Assembly: GCA_026991575.1 (NCBI GenBank)
Contig: JALXBF010000065.1
Span: forward strand, 1 to 64,000
Length of the DNA stretch: 64,000 bases
Reading direction: 5' to 3'
Origin: Planctomycetota bacterium
Lineage (GTDB): Bacteria > Planctomycetota > Planctomycetia > JALXBF01
This document shows positions 27,423 to 36,731 of this stretch, piece by piece. The notes under the pieces were generated by a model. That model was not told the origin of the DNA, ran no database searches, and saw nothing but the letters and a program-made list of their open reading frames with translations. The translations under genes and the position numbers were made by a program. Positions within the stretch are counted from its first letter, which is position 1. The number at the start of each line of letters is the position of its first letter.

Positions 27423-27687
27423 TCTCAACGGGCAAGGGAAGGACCCTGTCGAGGGGTGCGAGAAATGGGGAGTGGCGGGACAGCCACGCCGGGAACAGGG
27501 CTCGGACCGTGCCGCCGAGGAAGCAAACGGGCCAGTCCCTGGCGGTGGGAGGCGGTGGAGGGATGCCGGGGTAGAATCGGCTAAGAACGGAGGGCAGGGT
27601 AAGGAAAGACGCCCGTCGGGTAGCGATGAGTGGCTGTACAATGTGGTGAGTGTCGGTTAAATGAGCAGAATAGGAGGTAAGCGTAAA

Positions 27688-28743
27688 ATGGGCAAGGCTA
27701 TCCCTGGGAGTGTACGAATGGTCGTGGCTGTGGGCGCCGGTGTCGCCGTGCTAGTCTCGGTGTGGGCAGGGGGGCGCCGGGAACAGGCTGGTGCAGAAAT
27801 GGTCCGCGCAGCGGAGGCCTTCCTAGCGGAGCTGACGCCGGAGCAGCGGCGGAAGGCGACGTTTGCGTTCGATGACCCTGAGCGGTTGAACTGGCACTTC
27901 ATTCCGCGGGCGCGGCGCGGGCTGCCACTTGCCGAAATGAACGACAGGCAACGGCGGGCGGCCCACGCGCTGTTGCACACCGGCTTGAGCGACCTGGGGT
28001 TCGAGAAGAGCGTGACGATCATGGCACTGGAAGCGGTGCTGCACGAGCTGGAGCGAGGCGGGCGCTTCCAGAGAGATCCCGAGCTGTACTACTGGAGCAT
28101 TTTCGGGGATCCGAAGCCGCGCGGACGCTGGGGCTGGCGCGTCGAAGGTCACCATCTGTCTTTGAACTTCGTCGTGGAGGACGGTAGGGTGGTCTCGGCT
28201 ACGCCAGCTTTCTTTGGAGCAAACCCTGCGACCGTTACGGTCCAGACGAACACGTCCGTACCCAAGGGAACACGCGTGCTGGCCGACGAGGAACGCCTGG
28301 CCAGGCGGTTGATGCAGTCGTTTTCCGAGCAGCAGCGGAATCGGGCAATCTTCGCGAAGCGTCCCCCTCGCGACATACGGGGGGCCAACGCACCACAGCC
28401 CCCTCGCACTGCACCAATCGGTCTGCCAGCATCTGCGATGTCCAAGGAGCAGCAAGAGCTACTGTGGGACTTGCTGCGTGCGTACGCACGCAAGATGCCC
28501 GATGAGGTTGCGAATGCATGGTTGACGGAGATCCGCCGATCGGGACTGGAACGCGTTCACTTCGCGTGGGCAGGGGGACTTCAGGCTGGACAACCGCATT
28601 ACTATCGGATCCAAGGCCCGGACTTTGTAGTCGAGTACGCGAATGTGCAGCCTGATCCGTTGGGCAATCCGGCCAACCACATTCACGCCGTTTGGCGCAG
28701 CCTCCACGGGGACTTCGGGATCCGTTGGGAACGAGGCCGTTAG
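27688..28743 (+). CDS. DUF3500 domain protein, membrane-anchored or secreted
   Basis: 351 aa from ATG 27688, which has AGGAGGT at 9-nt spacing; ATG 27661 lies before that SD. A hydrophobic segment at about 9-25 (VVAVGAGVAVLVSVWAG) acts as anchor or signal. The rest matches the DUF3500 layout: AEAFLAELTPEQRRKATFAFDDPERLNWHFIP, LHTGLSDLGFEKSVTIMALE, YYWSIFGDP, GWRVEGHHLSLNF and the C-terminal HYYRIQGPDFVVEYAN...NHIHAVWR. The family occurs in Planctomycetes and other environmental bacteria; its biochemical function is not established. The gene end overlaps the convergent thioredoxin-protease gene by 4 bp. Confidence 0.8.
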   Translation: MGKAIPGSVRMVVAVGAGVAVLVSVWAGGRREQAGAEMVRAAEAFLAELTPEQRRKATFAFDDPERLNWHFIPRARRGLPLAEMNDRQRRAAHALLHTGLSDLGFEKSVTIMALEAVLHELERGGRFQRDPELYYWSIFGDPKPRGRWGWRVEGHHLSLNFVVEDGRVVSATPAFFGANPATVTVQTNTSVPKGTRVLADEERLARRLMQSFSEQQRNRAIFAKRPPRDIRGANAPQPPRTAPIGLPASAMSKEQQELLWDLLRAYARKMPDEVANAWLTEIRRSGLERVHFAWAGGLQAGQPHYYRIQGPDFVVEYANVQPDPLGNPANHIHAVWRSLHGDFGIRWERGR

Positions 28744-30206
28744 AGCTCAGGCACAAGGAGTCTTGGGCGCGGGACCGGTCTGCGGGCGGGCCGCCAAGGG
28801 CTGGCATGCGCATTACCCTCCGGCTCTAGCACGCGCCGCGTAAAGCTGGCGGGAATGGCCGTGCCCCCGGTGGGGATGTTTACCGAGGGCAGCTGCGGGG
28901 ACGACGCCGAGCTACCCGCCCGGGCGTGGGCTTCAAGCAGTCGAATCAACTTCGGATCGGCTTTGCGAAGCACAAGAATACGGCTCGGTTCATTGGTTCC
29001 GCCAAGTGGCCGAATGACGCAGATGATTTCTGCACTTGCCTCCCGTTTGCCCGACGGTTCTGATTGAGAACGTCGCTCCAAAGGAGCCTCGTCAACCCGC
29101 GACGCTCCTGATCCTGCTGCCACCTTCAGCTCCTCCGGGCTGGGCAACGAAAGGGGGGGGGCAGCTGATTCCGTTCGCTCACTGTGAGCGAATCGGACAG
29201 GTGGCGAGCTGGGCTGTGGCTCGGTTGGTACGCTACGGTCCCGATAGAGGTGGTCCAGTTGAGCTGCGGACAGCAGATACTGCACTGCGCCGAGCGCGGC
29301 GAATAGTCCGCGGTTTCCGTACGGATCTGCTGCTGAGCAGACGCCAACAAGATAGCCGTCGGCCGTGAACAACCCGCCGCCCGACCGCCCTTGCCTCGGG
29401 GCGCCAAGAATCTCGAAGTTTGGAGCGCCGACATAGCGGTTTACGGCGGTAAGCCGAGTCGGGTAAATGCGGGGCCGAGAGCCGCGGTCGCAGCCTACAG
29501 AGAACAGTGTTGTCCCCGGTTGCAGCCGCATTCCCTCCGTGCCGACGCGAGCAGCTGGCAGCCTTCGGTCGGTCTGGATACGAACCAACGCTAGGTCGGC
29601 GTTGCGATCTCTGGCGATTAGGCGGCCGCGATATGTTCGAGGCGGTTCCGTGCCAAACCACTCGACCATTACCGTCTGGCCAAGACCGCTAGAGGACCGG
29701 AATAGGTGAGCGCACGTCAACACGATGGCTTCTGTGTCCGTTGCCGAGATGATCGTGCCGGAACCGTAGTAGCGTGCGCCTCCCGTCTCCCGGTACATTC
29801 GGACACTCACCTCGAGGAGGTACCGGTAGAGGTCGGCACGACGGGAGCCAACGGCGGAGCGGGCTCCAGCAGGCTTGCTCGACCCAGCGCGTGCGGAGCG
29901 AAGCAGGGCGCGTAGGCGTTCTTCGGAGACCGCGCCGACAAGTCGGCCTCGCTCCTGACCGTCGGCCACAACGACGAACGTAGGCAGCTCACGGACTGCG
30001 AAGCGACGAGCCAACTCAGGGTGCCGATCCACGTTGACTCTGCGAACCGTGGTCCCCTCGGCTTCTAGGCGGGCGATGATCGGCGCCATCGAGCGGCACG
30101 GGCCGCACCAGTCAGCGTAGAAGTCGTACAGCACGACCTCTGCGGCTGGCAGCGAGGCAATCGGCTGCAGCAGTAGCCAGAGGCAGGAGACTGCAAGGAA
30201 CCGCAT
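28740..30206 (-). CDS. Secreted thioredoxin-trypsin-like serine protease fusion
   Basis: 488 aa from ATG 30206 (GGAGGT SD), opening with a signal peptide (MRFLAVSCLWLLLQPIASLPAA). Residues 24-125 are a thioredoxin domain with active-site WCGPC (33-37) and the cis-Pro region ELPTFVV. After a short Ser/Ala linker, residues about 140-330 form a trypsin-like protease with triad His in VLTCAHLF, Asp in NADLALVRI and Ser in RQGRSGGGLF. The last 160 residues are Pro/Ser/Arg-rich and low-complexity. All catalytic residues look intact. Inferred role: extracytoplasmic protein quality control or redox-gated proteolysis. Confidence 0.82.
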   Translation of the reverse strand: MRFLAVSCLWLLLQPIASLPAAEVVLYDFYADWCGPCRSMAPIIARLEAEGTTVRRVNVDRHPELARRFAVRELPTFVVVADGQERGRLVGAVSEERLRALLRSARAGSSKPAGARSAVGSRRADLYRYLLEVSVRMYRETGGARYYGSGTIISATDTEAIVLTCAHLFRSSSGLGQTVMVEWFGTEPPRTYRGRLIARDRNADLALVRIQTDRRLPAARVGTEGMRLQPGTTLFSVGCDRGSRPRIYPTRLTAVNRYVGAPNFEILGAPRQGRSGGGLFTADGYLVGVCSAADPYGNRGLFAALGAVQYLLSAAQLDHLYRDRSVPTEPQPSSPPVRFAHSERTESAAPPLSLPSPEELKVAAGSGASRVDEAPLERRSQSEPSGKREASAEIICVIRPLGGTNEPSRILVLRKADPKLIRLLEAHARAGSSASSPQLPSVNIPTGGTAIPASFTRRVLEPEGNAHASPWRPARRPVPRPRLLVPEL

Positions 30207-30419
30207 GCAAACCTCCGTTGGGTCCGTCCCTGAACCGAACTCTTCTCCGTTCCGCCCCGAGCCGGCATGTTGCACGGTTTACAATCACGGGACGAGTGCA
30301 AATAGCGTGCCGTCATGGCCAGCTGGATGGCTTAGTGCGGCCGCAGAAGGCGCAGCCCTTACCGAGGTGACCCCAGCTATACTGACAGTCACGGTCTGCA
30401 TCGGGCGGAGGCACGCTGC

Positions 30420-32084
30420 ATGGCTCATTTGCGTTGCATTCAGGGCATGGACGAACGGGTCATTCCGCTGGAGCGGGACAGGATCGTGATTGGGCGTTTG
30501 CCGGAGTGCGATGTGGTCTTGCCCCAGCGGGAGGCTTCGCGCGTGCACGCCGCGATTGTTCGGGACGGCGACCATTACTACGTGGAAGACCTCGGCAGCC
30601 GAAACGGCACGTTCGTCAATGGGCAGCGGATCCAGGGAAGACGGCTGCTGCAGGATGGCGACGAGCTGAGCATTGGAAACGTGGTGACGTTCCAGTTCTC
30701 AACGGCGGACGTCGGCCAGGCTGAGGTAGGGGGGCGCGCGGGCGCGGACGCGCCGCATATTCTGGTCTCGCTGGATTGGAGCAGCACGGATCTATTGCAC
30801 GTCCGGCCGGAAACCAAGCTAGCTGCGTTGCTTGAGATCCTAGGGGCGCTGGGCACATCGCTTGACGTTCACGAGGTGATGCATCGCGTGCTTGAGAGCC
30901 TGGCCAGGGTCTTCCCGCAGATGGATCACGGCCTCGTGCTACTACGGACCGCAGGGTCTGAGGGGCTCCGAGTGATTGCGAGTTATGGTCGTGGCGGCCG
31001 GGAGCATGTGCCGAAGCCGTACAGCGAAACGGTGGCCCGGCACGTGCTTCAGAACCGTCAAGCAGTGCTGTCTGCCGATCTCGCCAAGGAAGATACCTGG
31101 AAAATGAGCGATTCGATCGATGCGTTGAAGATTCGCAGCATCATGTCTGTTCCTTTGTTCTCCAGCACGGGTGAGGTTCTGGGCATCATTGAGCTGCGGA
31201 CCACGCACGCTCGCCGCCAGTTCGTCCGGCAGGACCTTGAAATTCTTTCAGCGGTCGCGCGGGCTGCTTCGGTCGCGATCGAGAACGCCCAACTACACCA
31301 AGACCTCGTGGCGAAGGAGCGGTTGGAGCGCGAGTTGGAGCTGGCACGTGAAGTCCAGCAGAATATGCTACCCCGGCTGCCGGACCGCGTGGGCGCGGTC
31401 ACGTTGTGCAGCCACTACGCTCCTGCGCGAGTCGTCGGCGGTGACTTCTACGATTTCGTCCGCCGGAAGGATGGCCAAGTCGTGCTCGTGCTGGGCGACG
31501 TAGCCGGCAAGGGGATGCCTGCGGCGTTGCTGATGGTCCAAGTGCTCACTGAACTGAGGACGCTTGCCCCGGTAACCGAGTCGCCCGATGTGCTCTTGAG
31601 GGAACTGAACCGATTACTGTGCGAGCGAGGCTGGTCTGATCGTTTCGCGACGCTCATTGTCGGTTTCGTCGAACCCTACGAAGGATTGCTTCGCCTGTCC
31701 AACGCTGCTCACCCGCCACCGCTGAGGGTCACCGCTGATGGAGCCGTCGAGTTTCTGGGTTCCGACGCTGCAGGGCTACCACTGGGGATCATGGCGGACG
31801 CGACCTATCCGCTCGTCACCGCCAGATTAGCCCCTGGAGACACAGTGTTGCTGTACACCGACGGCTTCACGGACGCGATGTCACGGGACGGCCGAATCTT
31901 CGGGCTCGACCGTGTTCTGGAGACGGTTCGCACGGCCCAGTGCACGAATCCACACGACGTTGCCGCCGTGCTAGTGCAAGCCGTTGAGGATCACGCTCAA
32001 AACCAGCCTCGCTTCGACGACCAATGTCTCATCGGCCTCGGGTACGCGCCCGAACACGTCGCTGAGCAGGGGAAGGACGAATAG
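30420..32084 (+). CDS. FHA-GAF-PP2C (RsbU/SpoIIE-type) serine phosphatase
   Basis: 554 aa. FHA domain at about 1-95 with IGRLPECDVVLPQREASRVHAAI and GSRNGTFVNGQRI for phosphothreonine binding; GAF domain at about 125-290; coiled linker LERELELAREVQQNMLP; PP2C phosphatase at about 310-545 with metal motifs GGDFYDF and GDVAGKGMPAALLM and the closing FDDQCLIGLGY. The domain order fits a cytoplasmic switch phosphatase that dephosphorylates an anti-sigma-factor antagonist or similar partner. The gene is divergent from the thioredoxin-protease. Confidence 0.88.
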   Translation: MAHLRCIQGMDERVIPLERDRIVIGRLPECDVVLPQREASRVHAAIVRDGDHYYVEDLGSRNGTFVNGQRIQGRRLLQDGDELSIGNVVTFQFSTADVGQAEVGGRAGADAPHILVSLDWSSTDLLHVRPETKLAALLEILGALGTSLDVHEVMHRVLESLARVFPQMDHGLVLLRTAGSEGLRVIASYGRGGREHVPKPYSETVARHVLQNRQAVLSADLAKEDTWKMSDSIDALKIRSIMSVPLFSSTGEVLGIIELRTTHARRQFVRQDLEILSAVARAASVAIENAQLHQDLVAKERLERELELAREVQQNMLPRLPDRVGAVTLCSHYAPARVVGGDFYDFVRRKDGQVVLVLGDVAGKGMPAALLMVQVLTELRTLAPVTESPDVLLRELNRLLCERGWSDRFATLIVGFVEPYEGLLRLSNAAHPPPLRVTADGAVEFLGSDAAGLPLGIMADATYPLVTARLAPGDTVLLYTDGFTDAMSRDGRIFGLDRVLETVRTAQCTNPHDVAAVLVQAVEDHAQNQPRFDDQCLIGLGYAPEHVAEQGKDE

Positions 32085-32184
32085 CTCAAGCGTGCGCGTT
32101 CGTTGGTCGATCTTCACGGCAAGGGAATGGATCGCCCTGTGTGCCTCCGGGGAAATGTTCGCTCGTCAGCTACCGGAGCTTGGC

Positions 32185-33108
32185 ATGAAGCGTACGCGTT
32201 CTTCGGGAAAACACTTCCGGTGCGCCCTTGCTTTGGCCATCGTCTATTTTGGCATGGCAGCCTCTCAGGGCGCAGTGGGGCAAGAGTTCAGCAGTGAAGA
32301 GGGCATTGCCGAACCTACCGGCTCACCGGCTCACGCCTTGCCGAGCCTGCCGTACGTCCAGGCCACGGGATCGGAGCCGTCCGTCGGTCCGCACTTGTAC
32401 TTAAGCGATGGCGCGGAGTTCTATCTTCGAGCGGGAGCCCTGTATCCGTTTGGTCGGGGAACCCTGGAGCGGCGTGTGACGGCCGGGTGGCGGTTGGAAG
32501 GAAGCTTGGTCCAGGCGATGTGGGCACCGTGGTCCGATCTTGGGTGCTTCTGGGAACTAGGCTTAGGCGTTTCCTACTGGGCTGGCGATCGGGGACGTCT
32601 GGTGACCAGCGGGGTGTTCAGGCCATCGCTGTTCGCGCCGGGGCAGTATGTTGCGGACATGTATCGTGTGCGGCTAAAGAGAATCTGGCAGCGTTACGGG
32701 TTCGCGGCAGTCGGGGCCAGCTGGTACTACGACGTGTTCGGGGCGCCATGGCGGATCACGGCGCGTCTTGGCACTCGGCTGGGCTCAGCACGGGCCCGCT
32801 TCGACAGGACGCCGTCACCAGCGCTGAACGCGGCCGTGCAGGCGGCCGTTGCAGGGGGCGCCTCCCCGGACGGGTTCGACTTTGACAGCGACGTCAATGA
32901 CAGTGACGTTTTCGTCGGGCTATTCGGAAGTGTTGCCGTCGGCACGGTCTGGCACGATGTGTGGCTGGGAGCGTGGCATCTAGGTGACGTGACCGTGAGT
33001 GCCGAGGTCGAGTTGGGGCACGACTGGATGGACTTCGGCGATTTCTCGCGTTCCGACGGCGGCATCGGTTATCTGGGCACGATGATCACGGTGGGCTTCT
33101 ACCACTAA
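32185..33108 (+). CDS. Secreted beta-rich outer-surface-type protein, function unknown
   Basis: 307 aa from ATG 32185 (GGAG, 8-nt spacing); the longer frame from 31984 overlaps the phosphatase gene and is not protein-like. Signal peptide MKRTRSSGKHFRCALALAIVYFGMAASQGAVG. The mature part is rich in alternating aromatic/Gly strands (FYLRAGALYPFGRG, LGLGVSYWAGDRG, GTMITVGFYH) consistent with an outer-membrane beta-barrel or planctomycete surface protein, with an acidic FDFDSDVNDSDVF stretch. I cannot assign a family. It lies 100 bp downstream of the phosphatase gene on the same strand. Confidence 0.65.
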   Translation: MKRTRSSGKHFRCALALAIVYFGMAASQGAVGQEFSSEEGIAEPTGSPAHALPSLPYVQATGSEPSVGPHLYLSDGAEFYLRAGALYPFGRGTLERRVTAGWRLEGSLVQAMWAPWSDLGCFWELGLGVSYWAGDRGRLVTSGVFRPSLFAPGQYVADMYRVRLKRIWQRYGFAAVGASWYYDVFGAPWRITARLGTRLGSARARFDRTPSPALNAAVQAAVAGGASPDGFDFDSDVNDSDVFVGLFGSVAVGTVWHDVWLGAWHLGDVTVSAEVELGHDWMDFGDFSRSDGGIGYLGTMITVGFYH

Positions 33109-33123
33109 CGAGACCGTGTGCGA

Positions 33124-33897
33124 TCACAACCGCCGGATATGGAACCCACCGTCGACGTTGATAACTTCCCCGGTGCTGTACGGGAGCTCGTTCGTGCACA
33201 GCAGGGCCACGACTCGGGCCACATCTTCGGGCATTCCCCAACGTGCAATCGGGCATAGGCCTTCTTGAAACAGGTGGTCGTAGCGCTCCTGAACCGATCG
33301 GGTCATGTCTGTCCTAATGATGCCCGGCCTCACTTCGTAGACGAAGACCCGCTCGCGGGCCAATCTTGCCGCGAACAGCTTTGTGACCATGGACAAACCG
33401 GCCTTGGCAACGCAGTAGGCCGCTCGGTCCGTGGATGCGGCATAGGCAGAAATCGACGAGATGTTCACGATGACACCGCGCTGGATCGTGCCGCGAGCGA
33501 TCAGCTCCGTCATTACCTTGCCCGCCAGCTGGCACATGAAGAACGGCGCGTACAGGTTGACGCGTAGCACAGCCTCCCACGCTTCCTCATCGACGTCGAA
33601 GAGATCGGCTCGCTTCGGCACGCTGATGCCGGCGTTGTTGACCAGCACGTCGATTCGTCCAAGCTGTTGCAAGACAGTGTCGACGAGGTGCTGACGCTGC
33701 GGTCCATCGGCGACATCCGCTTGGATAACTAGGGCACTGCCCCCCTGCTGCTCGATCTCGCGAGCGACGGCTTGGGCTTGCTTCTTGGAGCTGCGGTAAT
33801 TGACGACGACGGCATAGGTGCGACTAAGCGCTAGGGCGATGGCTCGCCCGATGCCGCGGCTTGCTCCCGTGACCAGCGCTACGGGCTTGTCCGCCAT
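33124..33897 (-). CDS. SDR-family reductase (3-oxoacyl-ACP reductase-like)
   Basis: 257 aa with classical motifs: TGASRGIGRAIAL cofactor site, NNAG, catalytic Ser in NISSISAYAAS, YCVAKAG with Tyr/Lys, RPGIIRTDMT and C-terminal STGEVINVDGGFHIRRL. Basic residues in VNYRSSKKQ after beta-2 favour NADPH. It resembles FabG-like proteins often annotated 3-ketoacyl-ACP reductase, but SDR specificity is not readable and it is not in a fatty-acid cluster. It converges with the surface-protein gene across 15 bp. Confidence 0.82.
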   Translation of the reverse strand: MADKPVALVTGASRGIGRAIALALSRTYAVVVNYRSSKKQAQAVAREIEQQGGSALVIQADVADGPQRQHLVDTVLQQLGRIDVLVNNAGISVPKRADLFDVDEEAWEAVLRVNLYAPFFMCQLAGKVMTELIARGTIQRGVIVNISSISAYAASTDRAAYCVAKAGLSMVTKLFAARLARERVFVYEVRPGIIRTDMTRSVQERYDHLFQEGLCPIARWGMPEDVARVVALLCTNELPYSTGEVINVDGGFHIRRL

Positions 33898-33982
33898 GTC
33901 GTGAACCTCAGGGAATGCCTGCCAAGAATGCCCTAGAAAGCGTGCGGCCGCCCACCCGCCCGGCTAGGCTGCCGGAGGTTCT

Positions 33983-35278
33983 TCAGGGGGCATCATGTCG
34001 GTAGATTACCAAGCCAGTGGCCAGCTTTGGGTAGAAGAACGTGCTCTTCGGGGGCATCCGTTCGCCGGACCTCGCAAGTGCTTTCAGGTCTTGGATCGTC
34101 GGAGGAGGCACAAGGACTGCGATGTCGAGGGACCGCCGTGAGAGCTGTGAGATCAGGCGCTCTGTGTCGTGTTCGAAGCGGACTTCGGCACGGTTCCGTT
34201 CGGCAACCTTGGACAGCACGAGCTCGTGGGCGACCGTAACCGCTAGGCGATACCATCGCTCGGAGTGTCCCGGGTATCGCCTGCGGATGGGCTCGATCGA
34301 CTTTGGTCGAAGCACTAGCCATGTCTGATCCGATGCCGTTCCAATGGCTAGAGCGGGCAGGCGTGTGGTAGCGTTGAGCCTCTGCCATGCGTCGCGGCCT
34401 GCATCGGGGCCGTGTCCCACGTGCTCAATGTCAAAGCTCTGGGCGAGCATGCTGTGCAGTTGCCTGGAGTCAAGTCGTGAGCCCCTAATTGCTCGGTGTG
34501 TCGGCCAGATCACGAGGCCGGGATCTCCGCTCGGTACCAAGGCTGCTAGGACGTAGTCTGCTGGATCCCCAGCAGCACCAATATCTTGATACACCGAGTG
34601 GCAGAAGTGCGCGTGCCTCAGTGCCGTCTCGTAGCGGTGGTGACCATCTGCAATGAACAGGTCGGCTGCTTGGATTGCTTGGCAGATTTGGCGTACGATA
34701 GCCGGCTCGGTGACGCTTCGTAGAGTGTGTCGCACGCCGTGGCGGTCGACGACGTCGAGGGTTGGCTGGCCGGCATACTCGCGCATCGTCGAGGCGACGC
34801 TGTTGGTGTCGTCGTCGTAGATTCCAAAGATTGGGCTCACATTGGCTCTGGTCCACTCGAGCAGCCGGCGTCGGTCGGCTTTAGGACCGGACATGGTTTG
34901 CTCATGCGGGTAGATACCTTCTCCCGGTGGGGCGAGCCGAAGTCGGGCAATGATGGCCGTTCGCGTCAGAGGGCATGGGCTGGCTGAAAACTGCTGCTCG
35001 TACAGGTATAGCGTCGGCGCCGTATCCCGCACGAGCACAGAGTGCCGGGCCCAGTCCCGAAGCAGGATGGCAGCTTCCCGGTATGGGCATCGTCCGCTTG
35101 TGGTTTGCAGCGCCGCGGTGGGCAGCTCCAGACGGATGACGTTGTAAGGGCTGGCGTCAAGCAGAGCCTGGACAGTGTTCGAGTCGACGACGTCGTAGGG
35201 GGGAGCTAGCACGCGGGCCAGGTCGTCGACGACGCGTTCGTTATAGCGCCAGCCTCGGAACGGGGCGATTTCGGGCAT
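33983..35278 (-). CDS. DUF1015 family protein
   Basis: 431 aa from ATG 35278 (GGAG 9 nt upstream; ATG 35299 is an alternative). Family landmarks: N-terminal MPEIAPFRGWRYN and VLAPPYDVV, central YPHEQTMSGPKADRRRLLEWTRANVSPIFGIY, ADGHHRYETAL, and C-terminal MPPKSTFFYPKLATGLVIY. The family is widespread in bacteria and often near serine or one-carbon metabolism genes; the activity is unproven. Here it lies 67 bp downstream of ahcY on the same strand, which supports a link to methyl-cycle metabolism but does not prove it. Confidence 0.85.
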   Translation of the reverse strand: MPEIAPFRGWRYNERVVDDLARVLAPPYDVVDSNTVQALLDASPYNVIRLELPTAALQTTSGRCPYREAAILLRDWARHSVLVRDTAPTLYLYEQQFSASPCPLTRTAIIARLRLAPPGEGIYPHEQTMSGPKADRRRLLEWTRANVSPIFGIYDDDTNSVASTMREYAGQPTLDVVDRHGVRHTLRSVTEPAIVRQICQAIQAADLFIADGHHRYETALRHAHFCHSVYQDIGAAGDPADYVLAALVPSGDPGLVIWPTHRAIRGSRLDSRQLHSMLAQSFDIEHVGHGPDAGRDAWQRLNATTRLPALAIGTASDQTWLVLRPKSIEPIRRRYPGHSERWYRLAVTVAHELVLSKVAERNRAEVRFEHDTERLISQLSRRSLDIAVLVPPPTIQDLKALARSGERMPPKSTFFYPKLATGLVIYRHDAP

Positions 35279-35326
35279 CGGTACAAACTCCGGGCACATC
35301 CCCCAAGGCGAGGGACCACTCAGAAT

Positions 35327-35345
35327 CCTCGTGGCGGTTACGAGG
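35327..35345 (-). terminator. Short hairpin right after ahcY stop
   Basis: CCTCGT/ACGAGG, 6-bp stem with 7-nt loop, begins directly after the ahcY TAA codon. No U tract follows, so this may be a partial terminator or processing site before the DUF1015 gene. Confidence 0.3.
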
Positions 35346-36711
<1,366 letters not shown>

Positions 36712-36731
36712 GTGGTTATCGGAGCAGAGCA

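Larger units (their letters stand above)
27001..27687. other. Divergent regulatory region between AAA+ pair and DUF3500 gene
   Basis: No supported gene. It contains a strong minus-strand promoter candidate, an adjacent 21-bp imperfect palindrome, the decamer GGACCCTGTC at 27384-27393 and again at 27441-27450, and a GTGGC/GCCAC hairpin near 27470. A minus-strand transcript from the promoter would have a leader of about 360 nt before the AAA+ start codon. Confidence 0.5.

Noticed and set aside
32084..33108. Longer start of the surface-protein gene at 31984
   Set aside because: Overlaps the phosphatase coding sequence out of frame; the SD-preceded ATG at 32185 opens a signal peptide.
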